DNA of 64,000 nucleotides from assembly GCA_033063855.1 (NCBI GenBank), contig CP093830.1, forward strand, positions 10,974,854-11,038,853, given 5' to 3'. This document shows, piece by piece, positions 23,401 through 36,600 of the stretch (positions are counted from its first letter, which is position 1; each line of letters opens with the position of its first letter). The DNA is from Smittia aterrima. Lineage: Eukaryota > Arthropoda > Insecta > Diptera > Chironomidae. The position numbers and the translations under genes are program-made. Below the pieces are notes generated by a model. The model had not been told where the DNA came from. It made no database searches and saw nothing but the letters and a program-made list of their open reading frames with translations.

Positions 23401-26400
23401 GGATTAGTTGTGGTAATGTCGTGAAGATTGTTGTGATTTCCACGATGAATTTTCTCTTTTCCGTTCCGAAAACTGCCGAGTGATAAATCTGCGTCGATTT
23501 CATGAGAGACGAAGAATGAGAAGAAATAGAAAAGAAAGAAACCAAAAGGAAATTAGATTAGATTTGTTATTTAAATTCAGATTAAATGGGATCACTCAGC
23601 GACAACAAGCTCTTGAGTGAAATGCGGGATGAAATGTCAATGACGATGGAAGAGAACAAAAAAAGTTCCTGAGGGCAATCGAGAAGCTTTGCTCTTCTCT
23701 CGAGAAGATTGCACAGAAAAAAATCGTTCAATGAGTGAGAGTTACTAGGGCAACACCTTAAACCTATTATTCAAAAATTAATTGCAAATTCCATCGAACA
23801 ATCCTGATGAGCTAATATTTTATTTATTTTCAATTAAATAGAAAGTAAACAATCACGAAGTCACTTAACAACTCCAAATCAATGCGCACAAAGTTATGTC
23901 AATGGTAAAGCAATTAAACTTGCATGGACAAACTTTTTTCTGGGTTAGAGATTTCCTCGTGTCATTCTAATCCGAGCGAGGGCGGAGTGTATACAAATAG
24001 AGAACTTGGACCAAACAAACTTTTGTTGATCTTGGTGACGAGTGAAAGAATGTCAAGGGAGAGACGAGAGAAATTGGCTTGACTACACTTGAAGACTTTT
24101 GTTGCTATGTTTATTCATCTCGCAGTCAATGTCATGTCAATGTCGTAACTTATTAAGGAAATGTTAACACTACTGAAGTCTCTAACTTTAATTGAAGCAT
24201 CAAAATCATTTCTGAGAAACCTTGAAAATTAATTTCTCCATCCATATGACTTTACAGCTTCCGTCTGCTGTCTAGGACTTCAAAGGTGTCGCAAACATCA
24301 ACTCGCTACGTGAATACGTTGTCGAGATTCGTTATCCATGTCAACAGATGATACATTGGAGCAAGTTCCGTCGTTGATATCAGATTTGAAGTTGACGAAG
24401 GTCGGAAATGTGATAATCTTTTATGTGTTCGGCTCAGAGGCGCAAACACTGTTTCCATTCACGCTATGGACATGAAACATTCGAGTTTATTAAAAGGACG
24501 AACGAGATTTCCACGCCTCAAAATATTTCTATGGTTCGCTTTGATGGATAGCTATGACATAAACTTATCGATTTTCCTACATGAGCGAAGAGCCGGGGAT
24601 AAAAAAAGATTTTTTTAGTTCAAAGGCTCGAATGAAAATCTCGTTAAATTTACACTAAGTAAGCTTCAAGTTCCCTCATATGGAAAGAAACAATCCAACC
24701 TCACGTACGTACGGTCTACGAAATCCAACGAAGCTCGCAATGTCAAACGATCGTAAACAGAATTTATAGAAGTTCAAGTTTCAAGAAAAAATTTCCCGAG
24801 TCTTGTTTAAAAGCTCTAAGTGAAATTAAAAAGTTTCCCGCTTTCACAAAGTAGTTTATGCATGTTTAATGATTTTAAAACTTTCGCCGTGGAATCCTCT
24901 TTTCGTGATGATATGAGCTTCATTGCGGTGGAGAGAGAGAAAAGCGGTCACGGAATTGTTTCATCGCAAGTAATGTTTCGTGTAATTTAATTTGAGCATG
25001 AAACCTTTATGTTGGTGACGAGCAATGCTGCCGTTTATTTGGAGCCTTTGTTATGAGTCTTTGTGTAACGAGCGAACATTCGTGCTCATAAATTTGTTCG
25101 CCTAGCTGAACGGTCGGCTTCCCCATAATTTTCCCTGCCGTTCCCGTTTCCTCTTCATATTAGGCTGATTTATGTCGGAATTGAAAGTGGCAAGTTGAAG
25201 CATTTTGATGCTTTATTGCACTTTTGAAGAATGGATGTCGGAAGTCGACATTTGTCATGGTAAATTCAGAGGGAAATCCCATCAGATCAAATTTCAAATC
25301 GTCAGCGCTTCAACTCGTTCGCAACAACAAAACACTCAGCAAAACGAGTTTGCACTCAACGTTAAACATTTTTTCTTTCTTTCATCAATTCGTTCTTGTC
25401 TTCAGTCATATTCACACGTAAGTTTCAGCTCACTCTCTGACAAGACTCCGTAAAGTCTCAGCACATGAATAAGTCGAGACATTGCACGTGAATTTCATTT
25501 TAAATTGAGAGTCGTAAAGTTTTAGTGTTGAAAGTTTATTGACGATGATGGAGATGCCTTTGATAAATCTTCCGCCTCCGTATTCGACTGATGTCGCGGC
25601 GGTTCCTGGCAGAACTCAAACTCATCAAGCGACAACGATAACAAACTCATCAGACACAGCCGCTATGTTGTCTCGAGTCACTTCAAATCTCCAACCAAAC
25701 ACGACAATAAATGTTACGGACTCAACGGATATTGTCATTGGGTAATATCAAAATAACAAAACAACTTAAAAGTTTGCGTAATTTCTTTTTTATCACAAAG
25801 CCCAATGACTCAATTCAACGACAGAGTAACAATCTATCAGTACGCGCCGATGAATCATCGAAGAGAACCAGAAAACGATTGTAAGTCTGTTGAAACGACA
25901 AAATACTTCGCAGTTCTGAGAAGATGTCGCGAGTGTTGAAACTTTTGTTTTGTACAAAAGTTGAATGTTTGATTAAGTTACTTAGCAAACAATCAACAAA
26001 CTGCTAACTTTAGAATTTTACGATTTGTCGACTCGACTGTGATTTCTGAGTTTCTCTTAAAAAGTCGTAAACTTTTTTAGCTTCAAATAATTCTCGTGAA
26101 CATCTGGCATTAGCTAAAGAGCTCTAACTCTCGTAACTGCATTTTAATTAAAAGAATTCATTTCAAAGTCATTCAACTTAGATTTTTATCACATCTCGTC
26201 TGATTAATTGAAATGGTTTCACGAGCGAGTGAAGAGCTTTCTTGTTTACGAGAGAATTTCTGTCACGAAGCATTGAGCTGACAGTTTTATCAGCTTTTCC
26301 ATGAAATTCTATCTTAGAAAGCCACTTAACAATCGATTAATGTCAATGACAATTTGTGTTGTTCTCAGCACTTTCACAGCAGAAAACATTGAATTGGAAA

Positions 26401-29400
26401 TTGGCTTTCAACGTGCGGAGGAACTGGCTAAATATGCTCGCAGTTTGTGCAACAATTTTGGGAATTTCCACGACGATTTATTTTATATTCTACACAAACA
26501 ACGCAGCGACGTCACCGCCTCCGATAGTTTTCGGTCGTAATTACGACAGCGACACTTGTAAGTTGTCAATTAGTTGGTTTTATGGCTTTTCAAAAAGCTT
26601 TTTACTCGCGCTAAGCTTCGCTCAAATCTCATTTTCAGTGCTGTGAGCAAAACAAAATCGATCTTTTACAGTTCCCAACCTCGGAGGTCATCATTACGTC
26701 ATCAATAGGGAGACATGGGGGGCGTTGAACCACTCAAAGCTGTTAGACATGACTAGGCTGAGGCATCCAATAAATTATGTTGTTGTAGGACATATGGGAG
26801 TTCAAGCAGAGCCCTGCTTCAACATCTATACGTGCTCCGTGAAAATGCGCTCTATTCAAGACAACTCCATTGGGAATAAAGGGTTACTCGACGTTAGTGC
26901 CAACTTTTATGTGAGTTGAGATAAGTTCGAAAGATTAAACGGACATTAGTCGAAGACTTAATTGTAGCTTGGTGGAGACGGAAACATTTACACTGGACGT
27001 GGTTGGGATTACGAGAACTCGTATGGAACGATGAACCTTGCGGTACTGTTTTTAGGCGATTTCATGCGATATGATGTCGAGGAGAAGCAGTTTGAAGCTT
27101 TTCAGTATTTGCTGAATTATGGACGAACAGAAAATTACCTCAGCGTTGATTACCGTCTTTTTGGTTTGAATCAAACGACACTCTCAAAGTATAGCCCAGG
27201 AGTGAATGTCGTGAAGCGAATTAAGAAATTAAAACGCTTCTCAATGTGCGGAGAAGTTGGTAACGTGGCTTGTGGCAAGGACATCGGAATCGAGTGGAAT
27301 AAGGGTTTGTAGTGATGGGGAAACTTTTGCTGAAGAATGAAAGTTTCGGTTGGATCGAGGTCGAAAGGGACTGACTGTTGGGGGAACTTTATTATTCCTC
27401 GGACCGAGCAGATTTTAACGAAATTAATTGAAAAGTTTGCAAAGCTCTCGTTCGAGAATTTATTATTTAACCATTCGAGTAATTCATCCAGATCGATGAA
27501 TTTCTCATAAATATTTTAATTGAATCAATAAACATTCTGTCACTCCGAATGGTTTTTAATTAAAATTGTAAGAGCTCTGCAGTTTATGTGGAAAAACTTT
27601 GACGGTAATTAAAAGTTTGAGCTTTGTTCTCAGCAACACTTTTACCTCCTTTGCTCTCAAGCTTTTGCTAACGACTGGAAAATAAATGATTGCTACTTTT
27701 GAGAGGAAACTTTCTTCCGGAATAATTACTTTTAAAATACTTAGTCAAAAGGTAAATGCTTCAGATGTTAATTAATGGACTAATTACTCGATGTTTTCGC
27801 GTTCTCATAAACATAATGACACGTTGACATTTTATGAAGTTGTTATAACTGAGAAAGAGTCAGAAAAGTTGACCCTTGACATGTTTCAATGACAACATTA
27901 AAAAAGTTTCCGGATTCTCAAATCCATTAGTCATGTTAGAGTTTTGTTTAATTATGATACTTAAAGTAATTAAAGCACGAGCCTCATTCGTTATTAATGC
28001 TCCAGACAACTTTTGATGCTTCTCTTTGTATTTCAAAACATTCCGAGCTTATCTAAAGTATTTATAAACAAATTTCCCTCGAAAGAACAAAGTCAAATCT
28101 CAGCCTTTTGCTTTTCTTATTTATTCCTCACATTATCTTAGCTCTCTCCTAAAAATAAATTGAATCTCACTGCGATAAAAGTTTCGAATTTGTTTCGAAG
28201 CAATTTATTTCTCGCTGACAAATTATAATTTTCTTCTTTTTGTTTTGTCATTTTTAGAAAGGCTCGTAAATTAACGATAGCTCTTGAAAACCTTTTTTCT
28301 TTTTTTTCCGAAGATTAAATAAAACTTAATGGAGAGAAGGTCTTTATTAAAAACTTTTCTAATTAACTGAAACTGTTCAATCTGTTCGCTTCGATATCGA
28401 TCAGTCTTGAATCAATTATTAAAGATAGATTGCTTTCCATTCGAGTTGTCGATACTTTTCAATTTAGTTTACAATGCGTTGTTAGTTCTATTCTTGGGAA
28501 AATCAACAAACATTTCTATTGTAACGCATGAGGAGCTCATGCAATCAAAGTCAAACAAATCTCCCCAATATTTCACAAATGCGATTATGGAAATAGAACT
28601 CGAACGTTCATGAATACCTAATCGAATGAAAATCGGTTTTGTAATTACTTGTCGTATCATTAGGTCAATAGAAGTTAACATCATCTCGATTCCGCCTCTG
28701 AAACGTTTCAACAAAGACAAAAGTTTTTCATTAAATATGTTTCGCCTTGCGCAGCACATTAAACGGGATTACAAGTTTCTTTCACTTCCTCTTTCTACTC
28801 TTTTAAGCTCTCGTAATGAGAAACTTCTCAGCCAGCGTCCTATTACAGAAGACGCTCGTTTACTCTCGTGCAAGCAACAAACGTCTCGCGTAGAAACTAA
28901 GCGAGATTACAATGTTTATCTCGATCGAACGAAGAGAAGGAGAAAAGCTCTTTAGATTTCGTTTCAGGATAAAGTTTGCTTAAATGTTTTCCTTTCACTG
29001 TTTATTCGGACGAAAATTGAAAATCAAAGGAAAAGACTTTTCTCATCGCAAACTGTTCTTCGATCCCAAAGATGTCCTTATCATCATAATAGGTTTCCGG
29101 ATGGCGAACTTCGAAGGCCAATCGGAACTTTAAAAAAGCTCTCATCGATTTTTCTCCCTTCATCAATGTTTTATTCAGTTTGTTACCCACTCAAGTGAAA
29201 AAAAAAATGTCGCAAGCTCTGATGTTTAAATTATGAGTCCAAAAATATAATGAGACAGAGTGTCAAGCGATTACAAATAAATTTCCATAAATTGTTTGGT
29301 TCGTTGTGCGTCGATTCAGAATCAGAGGGGACCTCTCGTAAATAAAAAAATCATGAAAAATTCAGTGCTGTTAGAAAAGTGTTCTCGAGCCTCAATTGAA

Positions 29401-30605
29401 ATTCGATCTAAGAAGGGAAAATCCATTTTTTAAAGAAAGTTTTAATAGACGATTCATTGATTTCATTAATTACAAATTTTCATTTCACATGGCAAGGCAT
29501 TGTTCGTAAGCTAATTGTTAATTTAAAAGGGAAAAATAGAATTTCCAGCAGCGAAAGCAACGTCAACGATTTCATTTGTTTCATTAAGCTAAGCTCCTCA
29601 ATGGAAATGAGATTTTCCTGCATCCACAAAAGTTCCTTTAATCCATTTCATGCTGTGCCCATCTATTCCAATCCTGAACGTGAAATAATCAAATGAGGCA
29701 GCGATTTCGTTGTCTGCGAGAGGAGGCAAAGTGATTTAAATGTGCTTTCGACAGGAAAAGCTTAACGAAAGCACAAAAATAAAGAAAACATGTCAGAACT
29801 CATTTAGCGAAAGAAAAACATTTTCTTTTATTTTCGTATAACGTTAAAATCATTAAATCGCAATTGTTACGACGAAGCACTTGCGAAACATTTCTTTTTT
29901 GTTCTTTAAACTTCTTCAAGTAAAACAATTCAATTTGATTCGCAAACAACTCTTGTGCGCATAAAAACATGAAATCTTTTTTATTTTTTCAACCTTCGCT
30001 TTAAAGCAAACAGACGTTTCGTTCAATTAGATTCAAATGCGTAAGGTAAACTGAACTTGTTGCGATATCTGAATAGATTTCGATGAATTGGATCATTGAG
30101 ATTAAAATGAAAGATCGAGTAGCAATAACTCAATTAGCTTGTAACCAATTAGTCAGCTTATTCTTCTTCTTAATTAGTAATCCATAATTCTGTAATAATT
30201 GTTTAGGATTTTTTCTCGTTTCCTTCGTGAGAGGATTACGCTAATTAACACGAATTGAAAATTTCAAACAATGATATCATTGATCTCCCACTGCGAGAAG
30301 GATTTCCAGTTGAAAAGGATTAAATGAGCGTCCTAGCGCGTAACATCATCAGCATTGTTGGAAGTATCACCACAACACGATTCATAATTAAAACATTCGC
30401 ATCGTGTCATTGCAAAGAAGCTTTGTGTGTCGTGTTTGAAGCAGCTTTTGCCGCAAACCCGCAGAATTTTTCAAAAGCGCGGAGTACAAACAACAAAATA
30501 AATTAGAATGTCGCGTAGCGTGTCGAGAACAAACCTACCTAGAAAGTTGAAGAGACAAACAAACGTATAAATCCAGAAAACGGGCTTTAATCCAAGTTCG
30601 TTCAT
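20454..30605 (-). CDS. dpr: Dpr-family two-immunoglobulin-domain neuronal surface protein
   Basis: Seven minus-strand exons join in frame to about 308 residues: 30539-30605 (signal peptide, MNELGLKPVFWIYTFVC), 23337-23488, 23207-23272, 22037-22247, 21482-21612, 20640-20808, 20454-20584. The first Ig domain runs from YFDPIIPRN through VTALVG, CRVKNLGNKT, WIRHRDLHIL, TYTTDQRF and DAGLYDCQIST. The second holds PTASILGGPDFYV, NLTCTI, IFWYHEDE, RGGISI, GKYSCSPSNA and VHVLNGEHPEAM. A hydrophobic C-terminal stretch fits a GPI or membrane tail. Dpr proteins bind DIP partners to specify neuronal contacts. Exons from 23488 downward are very clear. The first exon, 7 kb away, is inferred from its start codon, signal-peptide character, GTAGGT donor and matching phase 1. 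The 5' edge of the second exon is also uncertain. I cannot say which numbered dpr this is. A PGRP gene lies inside intron 1 on the other strand. Confidence 0.88.
23489..25544. other. Part of the Dpr first intron, no gene seen
   Basis: Intron DNA before the nested PGRP gene. It should include that gene's promoter, but no convincing TATA/initiator pair was identified. Around 23905-24045 two short blocks match, in the same order and spacing, sequence near 38870-39010. Confidence 0.4.
25545..27312 (+). CDS. PGRP-LA: Membrane peptidoglycan-recognition-like protein, PGRP-LA type, non-catalytic
   Basis: Five exons, 25545-25741, 25801-25880, 26369-26557, 26672-26910 and 26968-27312, give about 349 residues. 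There is no signal peptide. Residues 1-90 are a polar cytoplasmic region containing INVTDSTDIVIGP and RVTIYQ, reminiscent of the RHIM-like motif of PGRP-LC and PGRP-LE. A transmembrane helix (LAVCATILGISTTIYFIF) follows, so the topology is type II. The ectodomain shows INRETWGAL, NYVVVGHMG, the PC..TC disulfide pair, FYLGGDGNIYTGRGW and SPG. The amidase zinc residues are missing: the usual V-H-H-S reads VGHM, the second His region is shortened, and the Cys before PG is not present. It therefore cannot act as a PGRP amidase, and peptidoglycan binding is also in doubt. The C-terminal LNQT and CG tail recall PGRP-LA, an Imd-pathway modulator. The exact orthology is inferred. A poly(A) signal is at 27527. 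Confidence 0.88.
27540..30538. other. Part of the Dpr first intron, no gene seen
   Basis: Intron DNA between the 3' end of the nested PGRP gene and the proposed Dpr first exon. Two overlapping frames of about 100 codons (28469-28759 and 28626-28955) have no recognisable content. Many A/T runs; no tandem repeat. Confidence 0.4.
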
Positions 30606-33600
30606 GTTGAAATGTTTTCTGTTTAATTCCTTCCTTCTGCTCGAGTCGCTCTCCTTACTCGATGTCTACTCAATATTCTCAGCAAAGCTCGAAGCTTCTT
30701 TTTAATCGAAACACTTCACGAACTTCTTCGGAACGTGCTTGCTTAATGACGAAGATATCTTCCAACTCTAGCACTGCGGAAAATCAAAATTTTCGAATCG
30801 ATAACTCTTTTCATCTTCTAAATTCTCGCAAAAAACTTTTCGTTCTGTGCTGTTTTTTTTTCTCGCCAATTTTCCAATAATTGGAATTTCCTCGATATTT
30901 TCCGTCTTCGGCGAGGGCGAAAAACGATAAATTTTTCACTCAATTTTTGTTGCGATATTTTATTTATGTTTCGCAGCCGCACATAAGCGATAACCACATT
31001 GCACACTCAAACACGCACAACAAACACATCCGGCACTGTTTTCATTTCATTTCTGGCCACATTTATCTCCGTTGTTTTCGAATTTATCAAACAATATGCA
31101 GAAATATGTTCCTTGCTTAATTTCCGCAAGCCGTTGATTCGTCTCGACGTCTGCCACCACTAAGCGATGCTCGTTGTTGCTTCACACATTTCTCTCTTAA
31201 ACAATCACGTTTGCTTAACAAATGAGCAGCGAGAACAATTATTTTGTAGCGAAAATCCTTCTCACACCAATGGACGACCCCACATTATGAATTTATTTCA
31301 TTCTACAAAGTTTTAAATGGAAATTCATCCTCGCAACTTCTGACTTCGCTTCTCCTCCTTTTTTTGTGCTGGGAAATATTTTTTATTTTATAAATTATCC
31401 AAGAGAACGGAATCGCTGTCGGTGATTATGATTATGAAGGTAAAATTATTCCATTCCTTTTGTTGAACTTCGTATCCACATTTGTTTTCTCGAGTTGAAA
31501 ATTCATTCAACACTCCGGAAATTATCCGAACAGAGAAGGCAAATTATTCATATTTTAACAATTATCTGACACAATCTTTTTATTATTTTCCAAATCTTAA
31601 TTGCGAGACGAATCAGGAGAAACCAACTGTCGCGTGATAGAGTTCGTGAGAGACTGCTTCGACATCAGATTTTATTTTCATGTTTCACATCCTGAGCAAT
31701 GGTAACCAAGAAGGAAAATGAAGAGAAATTCTGGCGGCGAGAGAGAGAAAGCCAGAGAAAAAGCTTTCGAAGTTGAGAGAATTTTCATTTTATTCTCAAA
31801 ACAGAATTTGAGTTTAGAGCTTTTATCAGCCTTTTCCATGCAATTGCTCCGCACACTCAATAAGCAATGACGTTGATTTGTGTGCTAAAATAAACAATTC
31901 AATATTTTGACAGATGCAAAAATTTCCATGAGCGAGTTTGATGACTCAAGCCACATGCAAATATTTATTCATTTATTCAATTAAATCAATAACGTTCGAC
32001 TCGAAAGGCTGACGGGCTCTAAGAAGAATTCATGACGGAAATGAATGAATACGAAATATTAATTCGTTTCTTTGCAAAAGCAATATGAGCTCAAATGTGA
32101 AGAAACGAAGAAGACATTCTGTTGCTCAAGGCTCGTCGTAAAGAGAACTTTTAGTGGCGTCGTAAAAGTGTCGAAAGAAAATAGTTTCAGAGAAAGTTTT
32201 TGAGGTTTTTAAATTACACAACTCTGACATTGGCAGTGGTGAAAAGTTGTTTAAAGTCGCCGCCTGTTCTCGACGATTACTACGAAGAGCTTTGTGGAGG
32301 CGATGGAGGGAAATGTGACATGTTGTTCTCGCCTTTTCATGAAGCTTTCGTAACATTCGTTTTGTGTTCGCTTTTCACAAAAACGTGTTTATGTTGCTGT
32401 GCAAAATAAAACAAATTCAGTTACACCGACGAAGTGTTCGAAGGCTCTTTTCGCTATTCACTTTATCACTTGACAATCATTTTTCTCTCGCGAAAAAATC
32501 CTAAAAAAGATATTTTTTAGAGAAAGAATTCTAGTCTGTAAAAAATATTTTAGTGCTTCGAGCGTTGGATGTTTTCGTGTATCACCTGATATTTACGACG
32601 ATAACTTATTTCCCGTTGCTGCACTACAGCTCGCCTGTTACTGAAATATGAAAATAAATTTCCGATCTTTATTGATTGCATAAAATTGTTGACATCGTTC
32701 GTGTCAAAAGCTGATGGCTGATGTGACCTGTTCACACATCATCGCACACGACGAATCTTCGACAAATGAATCCATTAACAAATGAATTTACTCCCCTGAC
32801 CTAAATGTTGGCAGACACGAAAATTTTCTAAATGAAACTGCGGCAATAATTAATTTTCTGTTTGTAAATACGCTAATTACTGATTCAGGACTGGAACTTT
32901 CGCGTCACGGAATGCATAGACAGCAGAAGTTGAGTAATGTTCGTGATGATTAATACTCACTTCAAGGATAAAAATTTCTTTGAATAAAACAAACAATCCA
33001 TCGTGATACAACACAACATCGTATAAATTCCTTCTCATGCGAGAAACTCAAACAATTAAGTGAGAGGAACGAGAAGCTTTCGAGATGAGAACGAGACAAT
33101 CGTTGTTCAAGTAAACATTCATCCCTCAATTTGCATTAAGTTTTCATATATTGTTACTCTTATCTTCCATGCATTGTCAGGCTAAATCCTCATAGGACTG
33201 AAGACAAAGGCTGACAAATTAATTATTATTTCGAGAGTTTGTGTAATGCGTGTGCGAGCTGATATTGGATTTTAAGCATGTTCAGCAGAATGTTGCTCGC
33301 TCATTTTGTCAGTAATTAAGCGTCTGATTATGCTGATAGATTACGTTATATCAAAACTGTTATGACATGTCGAGAGAGGTGTCAGTAAGTTCATCTTGGA
33401 GCTTGTGTGGAACATGAAAGTGTGCGGTGTCGTCTGTTCATTGTGAAATCAAACGATTTATTAATGTTTCGATCGTCAGGTGTTTCAGCTGATAACAGAA
33501 TGAAATGGATTCGTGCCATTTGATTTACTAATTGACTGTTTCCACTTGTCCAACCCTTATCGTCGTTAAATGTGTTCAGCTGCCACTGTAATTATTTAAG

Positions 33601-36600
33601 AATTATTATTCCACATGTAATTAATTGTCGTGCTCAGGTGCGGGGAAGCTGAAGAAGACAAAGAACTTTGGGCTGCTTGATTGATTGCATTTCATCTGAC
33701 TTGATATCCTTTTTGTTTGGCTCGCTCGTTAAACACGCAAACTAAGGCGGCTTTAGTTGAGCATGAAAACACTTTCAATGATCACACTTGAATCGTTCTA
33801 TCGATTAAACAAATTAAAGGAGTGTTTGTTTAACTGAATTGATGGCAGCTCGCGGCTTGTTCCAGCACGCTCTCTAATTTGAATCGGAATTGAGTTTGTT
33901 TTATTTCACTTTCAATGATTTTTTTGTCCGTCAATTTTAATTTAAAGGAGATGCACTCAACAGAAAAAAAAAACTCGAAATAAATTTGATTTTTCAGATG
34001 TGACCCGTCTCATCGCGACTCCCCAGCGAGCTTGTTGTTCCTAACGCTAAAAAGCTTAATTATCTCTTTCAACTCAAACGTTTTCAAAAGCGGATCATTA
34101 GAGCTAATCGCGCCACGACCACTCTCACCCGGGGTTTGCTCAAGCTCCGAAGGATGAAAGCGGAACGTTTGTTCGTGATTTTGTTTGTGACACATCCGGA
34201 TAAGAGCTCAAAGAGCGGTCGACGCGCCAGCTGAATAAATCGCTTAGGGATTAACGCTTTTGTCTGACGGAGAATAATGTTTTCGAGGAATGCCGAAATT
34301 AAGCGAGTGCTTCCGATGTTCGATGGTAATGATGAGTTTGTGAAAGTCTCATTTAATCATCCTTCTGTGTTCAGAGTCTCGAAGCTTTATTTATGACAAG
34401 CTTGTTTACGAATCCTTTTGTTGTTTTACCGCTGCGAAATATTACGAGAGAAAGAGAACGCTATTTAGTGTGTTGACCCCCATCACGAATCATTTCGAGT
34501 TCAACGCGCTTTCTCTTCGAATCCTTCGTCTGTTCGTTTGGAGCGATTGCATTGCAATTTTTGATGAATGAAATTGTTTTGTGGAAACTTAAAGAGCTCG
34601 TGCGGAATTTATTGAATTCTCGTTTTTACTTCAAAGAATTTTGTTGATAAATGTTTTCATTTAAGGAAAAATTAACATTTAAATTGTTTTCAATAAATTT
34701 TATTGGTCGCTGAGGAGAAAGAAGAAGAATTTTGTCCTTCCAGGCATTTTCCGAGCCTATTGATATCGAAAAGCGAAGGACCGACAGAAGAATGTGTCGA
34801 GGAATTGACATTTTTCATTGATGGAGGTCGGAGAGACAAGATAAACACTTTGTTTAGCAGCCTCGAAGCTGCAGCGCGATTGTTTGTCTACGTCGTAATT
34901 GAAATCGACTCTTCTTTGAATGACGTTGCGAGCCGTCATCATCAATCTCTGCTATTCACTCCCCTCCTTGAATGATTTATGGTTTCACAAACTTCATGAA
35001 ATCGTTCAAAAGTTATTGATTCAACTTTGAATTTCCACTCGAACATTTGTACATTTGTAGGAGAAATTTTATTTAAACTCAACAAATGTCACTTGAATTT
35101 CCGTTTGCATAATTTAACTACGCGAGAGCTAAACGAAACGATCGTAAAGCTTCTTAAATTATTCAGCGTTTTGCAGCACAGAAATCACAAAAAAAAATCC
35201 AATTCCGAGCGTTGTTCACGTTGAACGAAAACTTTTATTGTTCGCTTATGTAAGAACCCTCACACGTGTCGCACTTTCTCACGCTGTCATCGAAGGAAAA
35301 CTGTCAAACTTCCCCCGAAGAACACTGCTCTCTTGTAACAACGGCAATTTATTTGATCAATACTTTGCCTGCCTCTCGCATGGTTCATTATCACATCACG
35401 TGAGCGAAAGAACTTTACAGGTTGTAGGGCGGTGACTCAATTAGGCAAAGGCACATACGAGAAGAATCCACACGGAACAAGCGGTAATGTAATTTGTCAA
35501 GCTTTCTTCCCAAGGAGCGAGTAAGAATTCACATCGTGTCGTTGGCTAATGTTTGGATAGCATTTTATTTCGCCGTTCAGCTTCATCTCAAGTAATTCCT
35601 GTTGGCACAACTTTCACAACCAATCTAAATCAAAAAAGGAAAACTTTGGGTTGGGTAACTCACAAAAGGAAAAAAGGAAAATCTCGGCCAGTGAGTTCGA
35701 AACTGTTTCGCCTAAAGCGATGCACTTGAGTCCTTCAACAAAATTAGATCGTGAAGAGCTTCATGATAAAGAAGCGGCACTTCATTCCACTGAGTCCTCG
35801 AGTTAATTATACAACTTCGAGCTAAGAAACATTGTCAAGTGCTAGCCGTAACAAAAAAACGTCTAAGGACTTTAACAATTAAAAAAAATCGATTTCTTCT
35901 TCTAAAGTCTCCTCGAGGGATGAAATGTGATGATTAAATGTGAAGAGAAAACTCTTCTCCAACGACAAAACATGCTGAGGAGATCGTCTCGCTCCTCGTT
36001 TAAGTGTTTTTATGTGTAATTGATTTCACCCTTTTCTACATTCAGTTTGTACAAGGAGAGAAAGTGGGGAATAAAAATTCAAGACGATACGACGACACAT
36101 TAGTATTCCGTTCTCGGCAGTTGAAAAAGGATTTTCCACTCAATAAAACATCGCATTTTCTCCCGTCAGAGCTAAGCTGCTCCTCTCCCTCCATTTTCAA
36201 GAGAAATCCTCAATCAAAGGGAATCCGAAACGAATACGAATTCTGTAGACTTCCGATGGCGTCGTCGGGAAATAAATTCTTTATGCAATTTCCTGGTTTC
36301 TTGGGTGAAACAAAATGAGGACGAAGAAGAAGGTGAAAGTTTCGAGCCAAAAACAAAGGAAGCGAACAAAAAAAGACATTTAAAAGAGAAATCGAAAAAA
36401 TTGGGCAACGATAAATTGTCGAAAGCTTGGAATGTTGGAGGCACGATTTTTTTACGGGTCAGCCTCGACGTAAAAGAATGGCAAATAATGACAGCGGTTC
36501 GCAATCAAAAATTGAAGATCAATAAAACCGATGGCGCGTTCATTGTCGTATGCGGATGGACGCGCGTTGACTTCTTGCACAAGTCACTCCATTAAAGCAC

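Noticed and set aside
36004..36595. Two overlapping plus-strand frames that could be a two-exon gene
   Set aside because: The Lys/Glu-rich composition follows purine-rich DNA, there is no recognisable domain, and a competing minus-strand frame covers the same bases.
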